A stretch of DNA of 53,295 bases from Actinomycetota bacterium (GTDB taxonomy: Bacteria > Actinomycetota > Actinomycetes > Nanopelagicales > Nanopelagicaceae): NCBI GenBank assembly GCA_009701185.1, contig WLKQ01000004.1, positions 1-53,295 on the forward strand. Reading direction: 5' to 3'. The notes below the pieces were generated by a model that worked only from the letters and a program-made list of their open reading frames with translations, was not told the origin of the DNA and made no database searches. Position numbers and translations under genes: made by a program. Positions within the stretch are counted from its first letter, which is position 1; every line of letters starts with the position of its first letter. Positions 8,745-18,600 of this stretch are shown here, piece after piece.

Positions 8745-8889
8745 CCCAAGTGGCCTCTTGTCCGGCATAGAAAGCGGCGTAAAACGCTGGCTTTGCGGTA
8801 TGCCAAGTTGAAGGCTTATTGGTTGTATGAGCAGAAGGAATCACAGCAGAGCGCAGTGCGCTTGCTGATACGAATGATGCGTTAGACAT
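8731..8889 (-). CDS. 52-residue leader ORF upstream of whiB7
   Basis: Small ORF starting at ATG 8889 behind a strong Shine-Dalgarno (AAAGGGAG, 7 bases before the ATG) and ending at TAA 8731. The peptide begins MSNASFVSASALRSAV and is rich in Ala, Ser, Thr and aromatics; the second half has two Trp residues flanking a Phe/Tyr-rich core. It has no signal peptide or known domain. Position, good ribosome site, a hairpin over its stop and a terminator immediately after match the leader-peptide attenuation known for whiB7/wblC genes of mycobacteria and Streptomyces, where poor translation of the leader lets polymerase pass the terminator. It could instead encode a free small protein. Confidence 0.7.
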   Translation of the reverse strand: MSNASFVSASALRSAVIPSAHTTNKPSTWHTAKPAFYAAFYAGQEATWGSTR

Positions 8890-8944
8890 ATTCGTTCTCC
8901 CTTTCAACTCATCATCATTTCGCCAAAGAAATGAATGAGTGGCA

Positions 8945-8986
8945 AGGGTAAAGCATGGGGCCGCCTGTATGCAAGTTAATTAGATA
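8945..8986 (-). promoter_or_regulatory. Putative whiB7 leader promoter with upstream AT-rich block
   Basis: On the minus strand TTGCAT (8969-8974) and TACCCT (8945-8950) are 18 bases apart. An AT-rich block (8975-8986) directly precedes the -35, the arrangement recognised by WhiB7 with the primary sigma factor, so autoregulation is possible. The predicted transcript start lies about 50 bases before the leader ORF. Confidence 0.4.
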
Positions 8987-9016
8987 AGCCCGTATTACTA
9001 AGCAGTAATACTGTAT

Positions 9017-10702
9017 TTACGCGGGGATAAGGCCAGCTTCAATGAGAAAACGTGAAGGTTTGCCGCGATAACTCAGGTGAAGATCTACCTTTGCCCGTGT
9101 GATTCCTACATAAAACAAACGGCGCTCTTCATCGATTGAAGCTTGATCATTACTTGTAGAACTATTTTCAAGTGGCAAAAGACCTTCGCTGACGCCCATC
9201 AAAAATACTCGTTCCCATTCAAGACCTTTAGCTGCATGCAAAGTCGCCAACGTTGTTACTGGCATCGTTGGCGGATTATTTTGTTGAACCCGGTCCTCGA
9301 GTTCGCGCAAATATGTACGCAAATTCTTTGGAGTAAAACCACTATCTGCATCAAGTTCACGCGCTAAGTGCAGCAGCGCGGCAATTCCATCGATGTGTGC
9401 GCCCGTTAAAAAGGGTTGAGCTAAAGTGCGCAATTCATCCAGCCATGAAACTCCTTCAGTAGGTATAACTGAAGCGTTACGAACTAGCTTAAGGAACTCG
9501 CGAACATCAGGGCGATCAAAGAAGCGCTCACTGTTTCGAATTTGATAGGGAAGTTTTGCTGCGTTCATTGCACGTTCAAGCGTATTAAGTTGGCTATTAG
9601 TGCGGGCCAGAACTGCAATCTCTTGGGCTTGTGCGCCTTCACTTAATAACTGCTTTATCCACTCAACTATGCCGGCAATTTCACCACTCTCATCCTTAAA
9701 GGAATCTACAGATGGTTTATCACCGTGATCATTGAGTGCGACAAGCTCTTGACCCATCTGAGCTTTACGTAAAACACTGTTCGCCATAAATGTAATTTCA
9801 GGAGTTGATCGATAACCCGTAGTTAAACGAACAACCTCGGCCTCTGGAAAACGATTGGTAAATGAGTTTAAGAAGACTGGAGTAGCACCTGCAAAAGAAT
9901 AAATCGTCTGTGCGGGATCACCGACGACACAGATTTCTTGACGCGAGCCCAACCATGCGTTAATTAACCGCTGCTGCAGGGGGGAAATATCTTGGTACTC
10001 ATCGACTGTGAAGAAACGGTACTGATCCTGCACGCGTTCGCGAGCTTCGCGCTCTTGTTCAATCATTGCGGTGGTCAGCAGCAATACGTCTTCAAAATCC
10101 ATCGCGCGCTCTTGGTGCTTGACTGATTCATAAGCGGTATAAACCTTGGCGATTTGTTCAGCGTTAATACGTGGCTTAGTTGGACGCTTGCTCAGTTCGG
10201 CCAAGTAGTCGGCTGGGGCAACTTGAGAAACCTTGGCCCACTCGATTTCAGATGCAATATCGCGCATTAAATCGCGCGAGGTAAGAGATAGTTCGCCAGT
10301 TAGTTCAGCGCGCTTAATCGCCTCAGTAATAAAACTCGTTTTCGTTGTAATCAAATCAGGAGTGCGACCACCAAAAACTTGAGGCCAGAAAAACGTTAAC
10401 TGCTTTAAGGCTGCCGCGTGGATTGTGCGGGCGGCAACGGATGGAACGCCTAGAGAGCGAAGACGCATACGCATCTCCCCTGCAGCGCGGGCCGTAAAAG
10501 TAAGCGCTAAAACCTTATGTGGATCCATAACTCCTATGGCTGCCGCGTATGCGATGCGATGCGTGATTGCGCGAGTCTTACCTGTACCAGCACCAGCGAT
10601 AACACACACTGGACCACGAGTCGCTAGCGCTACTGCGCGTTGCTCATTATCAAGGGCTTCTAGTATCTCTTCGGCGCGAATGTCGTTGGTCAATTTCTCC
10701 AC
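9017..10702 (-). CDS. uvrD2: Superfamily I DNA helicase, short UvrD2-like
   Basis: 3'-5' SF1A helicase of the UvrD/PcrA class. Walker A is AGAGTGKT (36-43), DEYQD marks motif II, followed by motif III (GDPAQTIYSFAGA), motif V (TLHAAKGLEWE) and motif VI (YVGITRAK). The gene neighbourhood (uvrD2, nudC, adnB, adnA) matches mycobacteria. It has 561 residues against about 700 in mycobacterial UvrD2 and ends about 25 residues after motif VI. The C-terminal HRDC and tetracysteine regions of the mycobacterial protein are therefore absent. The GTG at 10702 lies within the end of nudC (13-base overlap), implying coupled translation; no better start is visible. Confidence 0.85.
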   Translation of the reverse strand: MEKLTNDIRAEEILEALDNEQRAVALATRGPVCVIAGAGTGKTRAITHRIAYAAAIGVMDPHKVLALTFTARAAGEMRMRLRSLGVPSVAARTIHAAALKQLTFFWPQVFGGRTPDLITTKTSFITEAIKRAELTGELSLTSRDLMRDIASEIEWAKVSQVAPADYLAELSKRPTKPRINAEQIAKVYTAYESVKHQERAMDFEDVLLLTTAMIEQEREARERVQDQYRFFTVDEYQDISPLQQRLINAWLGSRQEICVVGDPAQTIYSFAGATPVFLNSFTNRFPEAEVVRLTTGYRSTPEITFMANSVLRKAQMGQELVALNDHGDKPSVDSFKDESGEIAGIVEWIKQLLSEGAQAQEIAVLARTNSQLNTLERAMNAAKLPYQIRNSERFFDRPDVREFLKLVRNASVIPTEGVSWLDELRTLAQPFLTGAHIDGIAALLHLARELDADSGFTPKNLRTYLRELEDRVQQNNPPTMPVTTLATLHAAKGLEWERVFLMGVSEGLLPLENSSTSNDQASIDEERRLFYVGITRAKVDLHLSYRGKPSRFLIEAGLIPA

Positions 10703-11640
10703 GACTCCCCACCGCTTAAATCTTTAACGGTGTAACCAGCTTTAGATGTGTACCACCCTGTAATCATTTTGCGTGCAACCGAAATTGTCGGTGGCAATAA
10801 TAAATCTCCAGTGGCAACTGCGGTTTTCATTTCATCACGGCTAAACCAGCGTACTTCAACGATTTCTGCGCCATCTGGCTTAGCTGCTTCTGGATGATCA
10901 GTGATGGCTTCAAATGCAATCATGATTGAGGCTGGAAATGGCCAAGCTTGAGATCCTAAATAATTTATGTCGTTACAGTACACATTTGCTTCTTCGAAAA
11001 CCTCACGTGATACACACTCTTCGAATGACTCTCCTGGCTCAACAAATCCAGCGAAGGTTGAAAAGCGTTTTTCGGGCCATATCGCTTGGTGGCCAAGCAA
11101 AATTCGATCCTCTGCATCTTTTACTAAAACGATTACTGCGGGATCTGTACGTGGGTGATGTTGTGAAGAATCTTCGACGCACACGCGAACGCTTCCACCT
11201 AAATCTGCAACAGTTTCTGCTCCACACCTAGAACAACGAGGGTGCGACTTATGCCAATTGCTTAAACCCACAGCATGCATCGCAACCGTTAATTCGATTT
11301 CACTTAACTCTGAACCAACGGCACGTAGGGTCTTAAATCCATCAAACTTTATTGCTTCATCGGCGGGCTCATTGATCCATGATGTGCGCCATGCAAAAAA
11401 TGCTTGACCACCATCGCGAGCTTGACCTAAGAAATATCGCTCACCTGTTTCAAAGGATGCAGCCAAAAACTCGACAGTATCGGCGTCAAGGAATCGCAAA
11501 CCACTATCGCCAGCACCAATATGACCATCGATGATCGGCAGGATTGCTGCACTCTTCCACAGCAGGGCTAAAGCATCGCCATCGCTGCGCAGGTGACTGG
11601 CTCGATCGATGGGCGAAAGGGATTGGTTTCTAGCGCTCAT
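10690..11640 (-). CDS. nudC: NADH pyrophosphatase NudC (Nudix hydrolase)
   Basis: Hydrolyses NADH/NAD+ to NMN(H) and AMP and, in characterised NudC proteins, removes NAD caps from RNA. The protein has a central zinc ribbon (CSRCG with a second, degenerate half), a complete Nudix box (G-F-V-E-P-G-E-S ... R-E-V-F-E-E) and the SQAWPFPAS signature specific for NADH pyrophosphatases. I use the ATG at 11640 (316 residues, close to the mycobacterial length). An ATG at 11682 is in frame but would overlap the divergent gene. The start has no Shine-Dalgarno; a TAGTCT box lies 10 bases upstream. It is followed with overlap by uvrD2. Confidence 0.92.
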   Translation of the reverse strand: MSARNQSLSPIDRASHLRSDGDALALLWKSAAILPIIDGHIGAGDSGLRFLDADTVEFLAASFETGERYFLGQARDGGQAFFAWRTSWINEPADEAIKFDGFKTLRAVGSELSEIELTVAMHAVGLSNWHKSHPRCSRCGAETVADLGGSVRVCVEDSSQHHPRTDPAVIVLVKDAEDRILLGHQAIWPEKRFSTFAGFVEPGESFEECVSREVFEEANVYCNDINYLGSQAWPFPASIMIAFEAITDHPEAAKPDGAEIVEVRWFSRDEMKTAVATGDLLLPPTISVARKMITGWYTSKAGYTVKDLSGGESWRN

Positions 11641-11657
11641 TAAGTCGCTCAGACTAC

Positions 11658-11663
11658 TAGCAT
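11658..11663 (+). promoter_or_regulatory. -10 box for the EEP-family gene (leaderless)
   Basis: TAGCAT, 6 bases, then the ATG at 11670; no Shine-Dalgarno. The divergent nudC start is only 29 bases away, so both promoters must overlap. Confidence 0.45.
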
Positions 11664-11669
11664 CGCCCC

Positions 11670-12473
11670 ATGCGCCTAACATCGTGGAATTTGCTGCACG
11701 GAGAAGCGATGCCGCCTGATAAAAACGCTGACAACGCCGCCTTGCTGGAAGCTGAAATCAGCCATCTAGACAGTGACGTGATTGGGCTGCAAGAAGTCGA
11801 TTATTTCTTAGCGCGCTCGGGCAACCATAATCAAGTGGCCAACGTTGCAGACATGATGAGCGCTGCACATTGGGCTTTTGCGCCATCACTGATGGGCTCT
11901 CCCGATGAGGATTGGCGCAATCCAGATCACAATGATGACAAATTAATAACAGAAAAAAGTGACGTATCACTTCCTGGTTATGGAATAGGCATAGTCTCAA
12001 AAATCCCGGTTCTTTCATGGCACCGTTTAGATTTAAAGGGATCACCTGTCGGGGTCATGATGGCTTTTCCTGTCGATGGAAAGTTAAAACGTTTTTATGT
12101 CCGAGATCATCCACGAAGTGCAGTTGGTGCAATTCTAGATAATGGTTGGTTAGTCATTAATACACATCTTTCATTTGTCCCCTTCTTTAATCTAGTGCAG
12201 CTGATAAAAATTAAACGGTGGTCACATACGTTAGGCGTAAGGGACAAATCAAAGATTGTCATAATGGGCGATCTCAATATTCCATTTGTGCGAATCGTTA
12301 AAGGTTTTACATGGAAATCATTGGCGACCCAAAAGACTTTCCCAAGCTGGGGGCCAAAAGTGCAGATTGATTATTTTCTTTCTCAAGGAGTACATCCTGG
12401 TGATGTAGTACATACTGCATACCCACACTCTGGAATGAGTGATCACTTACCGCTGCAGATTGAGGTTAATTAA
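11670..12473 (+). CDS. Endonuclease/exonuclease/phosphatase (EEP) family protein
   Basis: Metal-dependent phosphohydrolase fold shared by DNase I, exonuclease III and sphingomyelinases. The conserved blocks are in order: SWNLLHGE (residues 4-11), GLQEVD near 40, NTHLSF, GDLNIP and SDHLPL at the C-terminus, giving the usual Asn/Glu/Asp/His metal and catalytic set. There is no signal peptide, so it acts in the cytoplasm. It sits inside the repair block between nudC and adnB but on the other strand; DNA, nucleotide or phospholipid substrates are all possible. Its TAA overlaps the adnB stop codon in a shared TTAATTAA. Confidence 0.85.
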   Translation: MRLTSWNLLHGEAMPPDKNADNAALLEAEISHLDSDVIGLQEVDYFLARSGNHNQVANVADMMSAAHWAFAPSLMGSPDEDWRNPDHNDDKLITEKSDVSLPGYGIGIVSKIPVLSWHRLDLKGSPVGVMMAFPVDGKLKRFYVRDHPRSAVGAILDNGWLVINTHLSFVPFFNLVQLIKIKRWSHTLGVRDKSKIVIMGDLNIPFVRIVKGFTWKSLATQKTFPSWGPKVQIDYFLSQGVHPGDVVHTAYPHSGMSDHLPLQIEVN

Positions 12474-15400
12474 TCCTGTTCATCTAAACGTGAAATCAGT
12501 GCAACGAGTGCATCCTCATCAAGCAAATCTGCAGGTCGATCGGTAACTGACGTTGGAACATAGTGAAAAGCTGCACTGACATTTGAAATATCGGCTCCAG
12601 ATAATTTAGCCCACGCCAATCGATACATAGCTAATTGAATTGCAGCAGATTGGCCTAACTTCTTAGAACCTGTTTTCCAGTCAATGACCTCAAAGCCTGT
12701 AGAAGTGGCATAAACGGCATCAATTCGGCCTCGAATAAGGACCCCAGCAATAGTGGTTTCAAAGGGAACTTCAACGCGCACCGGAGTGCGATTGGCAAAC
12801 TCGCTAGATAGCCACGCCTTTTTTAGATCCTCTAACTGTGAATCATCCTCAAGTGGATCTAAATAATCTAAGTACTCATCACCAAATAGCGTCGCAGCAT
12901 CTATGAATTGACGCTCCACCCATAAGTGAAATGCAGTTCCTCTGCGCGAGTATTGATCTTGCCCACGAGGCATTGGTCTGCGGATATTTAACGCTAACTC
13001 GTGTGGATTCTCATGTAGTGCCACCAATGTAGATGTTGATAAACGAGGTGGAAGGGCAACATTGGTAATGCCAACATTTCGTTGGTGTTGTTCGGTAATG
13101 AGCGCTTGTGCATCATTAATCCACGATGCAATCCTCTGATCAGTGGAATCGGCTAAGTCATGGGCAGCACTCTGTGCAACGAGTGCAATAGCTTCATCAA
13201 ATGCAGTTCGTCGATCTCCCAGTGGATCAAAAGGCCACGTCGCACTCATGGGATTTTCAAGCGTTGGATTTTCGGCATCGGCATCTGGTGCTGGTGCATC
13301 GGAAACCATCAGACCGCCTAAAGCGCTTGCAACTTCTGCGATCAGATAAAAAATCTCACTCGGCTCAACGGCTTTTGCGCCATCTCGCCAACGCGATGTT
13401 GTACAGATTAAATGGGATTTGGCGCGAGTGACTGCCACATAGGCAAGACGCATTTCTTCGCGCAATTTGATGTTCTCAACACATAAACCGCCATAGGCCT
13501 TAATAACTTTTGCTGCTTCGCTGTTTTTAGTTACGCCATGCAAAGAAAAGACTGGAAGTTCTTTAGCATCCCCACGCAAAGGAAATGGAATATGTTTTTC
13601 ATTCTTTATCCAGTTATCCGGATCGGTCGTGTTGCTACCTGGAAAGGTTCCTTGTGCTAAACCGGGGACTGCCACGACATCCCATTCTGCGCCTTTGGCC
13701 ATATGGATAGTCAAAATCTGCACTACATCACTGCGAATTTCAGGTGCGCCAGCCTTGAGACCGCCTTCGGCATCGGCGGCGATATCTAGCCAATCAAGAA
13801 ATGCGGTGATACTTCCACCGCTGCGTTCAAATTTCGTTGCTTCATCGAGGAAGCGATCCAGATGCCTGCGCGCAGTTGAGGAGCCATCGCGCAGAGTTAT
13901 CTCGCTCTCTAACGTTAAGTAGCTTTCAATCTCGCTAATCACATCGCTGATTTGACCACCTGCGCGCGAACGAAGACGTCGCAGGTCACCAGCAAAACGT
14001 ACCAAGCGCTGATAACCAACATCACTGAACTCTGATTTCTTGGCAGAATGGATTTCATCTAACGCATCGATAATTGAGCCGCTAAATTGATCATCGGCTT
14101 CGAGTTGTTCAGGATTTCCTGCAGCAATCTTTTTAATAAAACTCTTCGAATCGGCGTGTAGTGTTTTTGCACGTTCTCGGCTAAATGCCCCGAGCGCCGC
14201 AATATCTCGTGGACCAAGGTTTATTCGTGGTCCAGTTAAGTGACGCATCACTGATGATCCAGCATCGGGGTTGGTAATAATTTTTAGGAGTGAAACAAAA
14301 TCGGCAACTTCTGGAACGTGGATCAATCCACCAATACCAATCACTTCAACTGGTAGACCTAAATGACGTAATGCATTCTCTATCGCAGTAATTTGTGCAC
14401 GCTTCCGCACTAAGACAGCTGCAGTTTTCCCAGAGGTAGGAGACCAGTTTGCGTTGATGTACTCGGCAACTGCTGCCGCTTCAGCATCGATAGTTTCAAA
14501 TATTCCATAAGCGATTTCGCCTTTGCCGGCGTTAGGGCGAGCCTCTAACTGGACTACTTGCTGCCCACCATCTGATTTAATCTTTTCACTAATACGATTT
14601 GCTGCAGCCAAAATCGTGGCATCGTTTCTAAACGTGCGCGGTAATGTGAATAGCTCTTTGCCGCTTTGCGCCTCTGCTTTAGGAAAATACGAAGTGAAGG
14701 ATGCCATGGTGCCGGCCGAGGCCCCACGCCAGGTATAAATAGCCTGCGACGGGTCTCCCACGGCCATTACGGGATGTCCGCCGCCATAGAGCGATGACAA
14801 CATTCGCACCTGGGACTGCGAGGTATCTTGATACTCATCAAGTAAAACAACTCGATACTTACCTCGTTCTAGCACCCCAACATCGGCAAAATTTTGAGCA
14901 ATGTCGGCAGCCAGTGACATCTGATCATCAAATGAGAACTCTCCCGCAGCTCGACGTCGTTGCATAAAGGCTTCCACCATCGGTAAGAGTGAATTTCTTT
15001 GGAGCATCGCTCGATGTACTGCCCGAACTTCATCATTAGGCGCTCCAGCGAGCATGTCTAACTCCTGCATAATCTCTTCACCTATTGCTTGAATATCGGT
15101 GCCTGAGACTTGGTGCTCCATCATTAACTTTGAGAGTCCCAATAAATCTTTTATAACGGTGCTAACAGCGCTTTGATTACGATATGAATCATCAGACCAG
15201 TTTCGAACTACATCAGATGCGATCTGCCAGATTGCCGCCTCACCCAAAGGCTCCGCATCGGCATCAAAGCCACAACGTATTGCATGCTCACTTAACAATT
15301 TACCTGCATATGAGTGATACGTCGTAACTGATGTAGCAGTCGAGGTAATGTGTTTGAACTCAGCCAACGCCGAAAGTTGACGTAAGCGTTTGCGCACGCG

Positions 15401-15673
15401 CACAGATAACTCGCCCGCTGCTTTACGAGTAAAAGTTAAACCTAAGATTTGATCTGGAGTAACAAAACCATTAGCCACCAAATACAAAACACGATTGCTC
15501 ATAGTCTCGGTCTTACCCGAACCCGCTCCAGCAATGACAACAGCTGGCTCTAAATCACTGCTGATGATTTCCGATTGGTGTTCTGTAACAGGTGCAATGA
15601 ATTCACCAGCTTTGAGATTCTTCTGCAGCAAGGCGATGATCTGTTCGGGTGAGTACTGGGCATCTAGACTCAT
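12470..15673 (-). CDS. adnB: AdnB subunit of the AdnAB helicase-nuclease
   Basis: Motor-nuclease subunit of AdnAB, which resects DNA ends for recombination in actinobacteria in place of RecBCD. The UvrD-like motor has Walker A GAGSGKT (49-55), DEYQD, GDPSQAIYTWRGAS and a YVAVTRAK motif VI. The C-terminal RecB-like nuclease carries a His (GTAFHLW), GRIDAVY, the DWKTG active-site block and the Q-X3-Y motif. No Fe-S cysteine cluster is present, as expected for AdnB. At 1067 residues it is near the mycobacterial size. Its ATG overlaps the adnA stop (ATGA), so the pair is translationally coupled. Confidence 0.93.
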   Translation of the reverse strand: MSLDAQYSPEQIIALLQKNLKAGEFIAPVTEHQSEIISSDLEPAVVIAGAGSGKTETMSNRVLYLVANGFVTPDQILGLTFTRKAAGELSVRVRKRLRQLSALAEFKHITSTATSVTTYHSYAGKLLSEHAIRCGFDADAEPLGEAAIWQIASDVVRNWSDDSYRNQSAVSTVIKDLLGLSKLMMEHQVSGTDIQAIGEEIMQELDMLAGAPNDEVRAVHRAMLQRNSLLPMVEAFMQRRRAAGEFSFDDQMSLAADIAQNFADVGVLERGKYRVVLLDEYQDTSQSQVRMLSSLYGGGHPVMAVGDPSQAIYTWRGASAGTMASFTSYFPKAEAQSGKELFTLPRTFRNDATILAAANRISEKIKSDGGQQVVQLEARPNAGKGEIAYGIFETIDAEAAAVAEYINANWSPTSGKTAAVLVRKRAQITAIENALRHLGLPVEVIGIGGLIHVPEVADFVSLLKIITNPDAGSSVMRHLTGPRINLGPRDIAALGAFSRERAKTLHADSKSFIKKIAAGNPEQLEADDQFSGSIIDALDEIHSAKKSEFSDVGYQRLVRFAGDLRRLRSRAGGQISDVISEIESYLTLESEITLRDGSSTARRHLDRFLDEATKFERSGGSITAFLDWLDIAADAEGGLKAGAPEIRSDVVQILTIHMAKGAEWDVVAVPGLAQGTFPGSNTTDPDNWIKNEKHIPFPLRGDAKELPVFSLHGVTKNSEAAKVIKAYGGLCVENIKLREEMRLAYVAVTRAKSHLICTTSRWRDGAKAVEPSEIFYLIAEVASALGGLMVSDAPAPDADAENPTLENPMSATWPFDPLGDRRTAFDEAIALVAQSAAHDLADSTDQRIASWINDAQALITEQHQRNVGITNVALPPRLSTSTLVALHENPHELALNIRRPMPRGQDQYSRRGTAFHLWVERQFIDAATLFGDEYLDYLDPLEDDSQLEDLKKAWLSSEFANRTPVRVEVPFETTIAGVLIRGRIDAVYATSTGFEVIDWKTGSKKLGQSAAIQLAMYRLAWAKLSGADISNVSAAFHYVPTSVTDRPADLLDEDALVALISRLDEQD

Positions 15674-18600
15674 GAAATCACCGTCCGTCCATCGCTTTGA
15701 ACTGGACAGGATTTACGCACTGGGCAGCCTTTACAGCGCTTATTGATAGTTGCAAAGAAGGTGGCCGCGCCCATTCCATCTGCGATCTCATTGAGTTGAG
15801 TCTTAACCTCTTCTAAATCAATACCGTGTTGAGGGCGAATCGTCGCACTAGCTGCATCGGTGCCTAAATACACAAGCTCTGCACCGGCACTGACCTGGCC
15901 TTGGGTGAAACCACCCTCTGCAATGCCAACTTGATAACTCTTTAACTGTAGATTCTCTTTTGCATCTTTATTGCTGATTGCACTGCCACCAGTTTTAAAA
16001 TCGATAATAAAGAGTGAACCATCGGCTTCGACCTCTAATCGATCGACACTTCCCTTAATACGTGCACGGCCAAGAGTTACATCAAATCGCATCTCGGCAT
16101 CAACAACCGTGCGCGTGGTTTTACTGTGATAGTCAACGAATTTCTTGAGCATCGTTACTGCGTTCTCTAAATGTGAAGCGCTAACCCAACCAGAATCTGG
16201 ATCAATAAGTTTCCATGAGCTACTTAGATGTGAAATCAAGTCTTCTTGGGTTGTTCCTGGCTCCTGAACCATCTTTGCAGCAAAGGCGTGAATCGCTGAA
16301 CCTAAAACTTGTGCAGTGCTATCACCATCGGTGCCACCATTATTTTGTAAAAACCATTTTACGCCGCACTCAACAAAAGACTCTGCGCCACTTGGTGAAA
16401 CAATAACTTCCTTATCCGCATCGATGACAGGTGCATCGGTGCTAATTGGCACAGAACCAACCCATGATGCAGGATCAGCTAAGTAGATTCCATTCTCACT
16501 CAACCGCTTTAACAGTGCCGCCGCCTCTTGTGCATGTGGACCATGCAGCTGTGAGCGAAGTTCTGCCACTAAGGCCGGCGCGGTTATAGGTCGCGGCACA
16601 TCGGTGAGCTCTGGTTCAGCAAGGTCAGTCTTGTTGACCATCACTTCAATGTGTTCAAAGAATACGGATGGTTCCTCGTCATCTCGCTGCACAGCGGTGA
16701 CGAATAATGATTGTTTGGCGCGGGTTAGAGCCACATGAAAGAGCCGGGCCTCGTCCTGCATTAAACCGCTTGCCGCAATCACATCTAGCTGATCCCGAGG
16801 AATATCGGGGTTACGTTGGCGCTCTACTAAACGTTCGGCACCTAAAAGTGAAGAGCGCTGCTTTAAGTTCGGCCATGTTCCTTCTTGTAATCCGGCAACT
16901 GCAACTAAATCCCACTCGCGGCCCTTTGCGCTGTGCACTGTAAGGATTTCTACAAAATCAGGGCGAACACCTTTTGCAGTAATCACATCACCGGCAATAT
17001 CTTCCGTTGCAATCTCAGCAATAAAAGCCGCTGGGCCAGAAAGTGGGAAGCGCTCTGAATATCGAGCCGCACTTTCAAACAACTGCATCATCGCATCTAA
17101 GTCACGGTCAGCGGCCGCTCCCCGCACTCCAGGTCGAAGTGATTGCGTGCGCCATGCATGAGCTAGTTTTTGCCCATCACTTGTTACCGCGTTATCCCAT
17201 AACGCCCACAATAAATCATCGGCAGTTGCAGATTTATTTCTGGCAACCGCGCGGCCTTTTTCTAAAAGGGCATGGACTCGAAGAATTGAATCTGCACCTT
17301 CAATAAATAGTTGTCCATCATCGATTGCATCCACTAACAACTGAGTCCCAGAACGTTCATCGCCATCAACGCGAGCGGCAATCATGGCTCGACGGATTCG
17401 ACGTAGTGAAATTGAATCAGCTCCACCAAACTCGCTCATGAGTAAGCGCTCAGCTGTATCTAAATTAAGTGGCTGAGCCTTTATTGCAACGCGCGCTAAT
17501 AATAGAAATGGAGCGATTGCCGGATTGCCAGCTAATGCTTGTAGCTCGCTAGCAACTGGAATGCCAACATAAGAAAAAGCTCGACGTAATGCCGATGCAG
17601 TGACGCCTGGGTTGCGCAGAATGACAGCCATATTGCTATAGGAAATACCTTCACGCAGATGGGCGCTTCTAAATTGATGGGCAATAAAAGCCGCCTCTTC
17701 AGCGCCAGATCTGAAGCGATTAACGGCCACTGAGCCCTCATTCTCGTTGCCACAGCTGCGTTTACGAGTTACGGGTGAGCCCTTAATACTCTGTACATAT
17801 GCATGGCCCACATCAAAGATTGTGCTCGCACTTCGAAAACCTGTATTTAAAATAATTTCATGTTCACGATAGGGGTCAAGGGCTGCAGATAAACCATCGG
17901 GATCGGCACCTCGGAATCGACCGACTGCACTATCGGCATCGGCGCAGATAAGTACATCCTGTCCAACCAACATGGATATCAATGCGCGCTGTGCTGGATC
18001 ACTCTCTTGAAACTCATCGACCATAATCGTTGTAAATCGTTCACGTAATTTTGCCAACACATCTGGATTATTGTGCAGGTGCAAAGTTGCTCGTGAGACT
18101 AACTCCGATGGATCGATTCGCATCTTGGCATCGCTTGCACTAATTTCGCGCATCACCATTGAATTGATGTAGCGCTGCCAAAACTTTGCAGCGGCAAGCC
18201 AGAATTTTTCGCCTTCGCTTTCACCCAGCTTTTCTAACTGCGCAGGATTGATACCACGCTCTGATGCGCGCAGAATTAAATCGCGAAGTTCGCGAGCAAA
18301 TCCATGTGTTGTTAAAGCTGCATGTAAATCTGCCGGCCACTCTTTATATCCATCGGCAATATCACCTGCAAGTAGCTCTTTGATGTGACTCTCTTGCTCT
18401 GGTCCACTTAATAAAATCGGCTCAGGATCTTGGCTATGAGCTTTCATTTTGATTATTGAAAACGCTAACGAGTGAAACGTACGCGCCAGTGGTTCAAACA
18501 TTGTCTTAGTCGTACGCAGAGCAACTGCATCGCGTAACTGCGATGCACGTTCGCGCCCATAAGTCAGAAGCAGAATTGAATCTGGATTCTGCCCCTCGTT

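Noticed and set aside
10425-10727. Plus-strand 100-residue ORF over uvrD2
   Set aside because: It is a shadow frame inside the helicase N-terminus with a low-complexity Arg/Ala composition.
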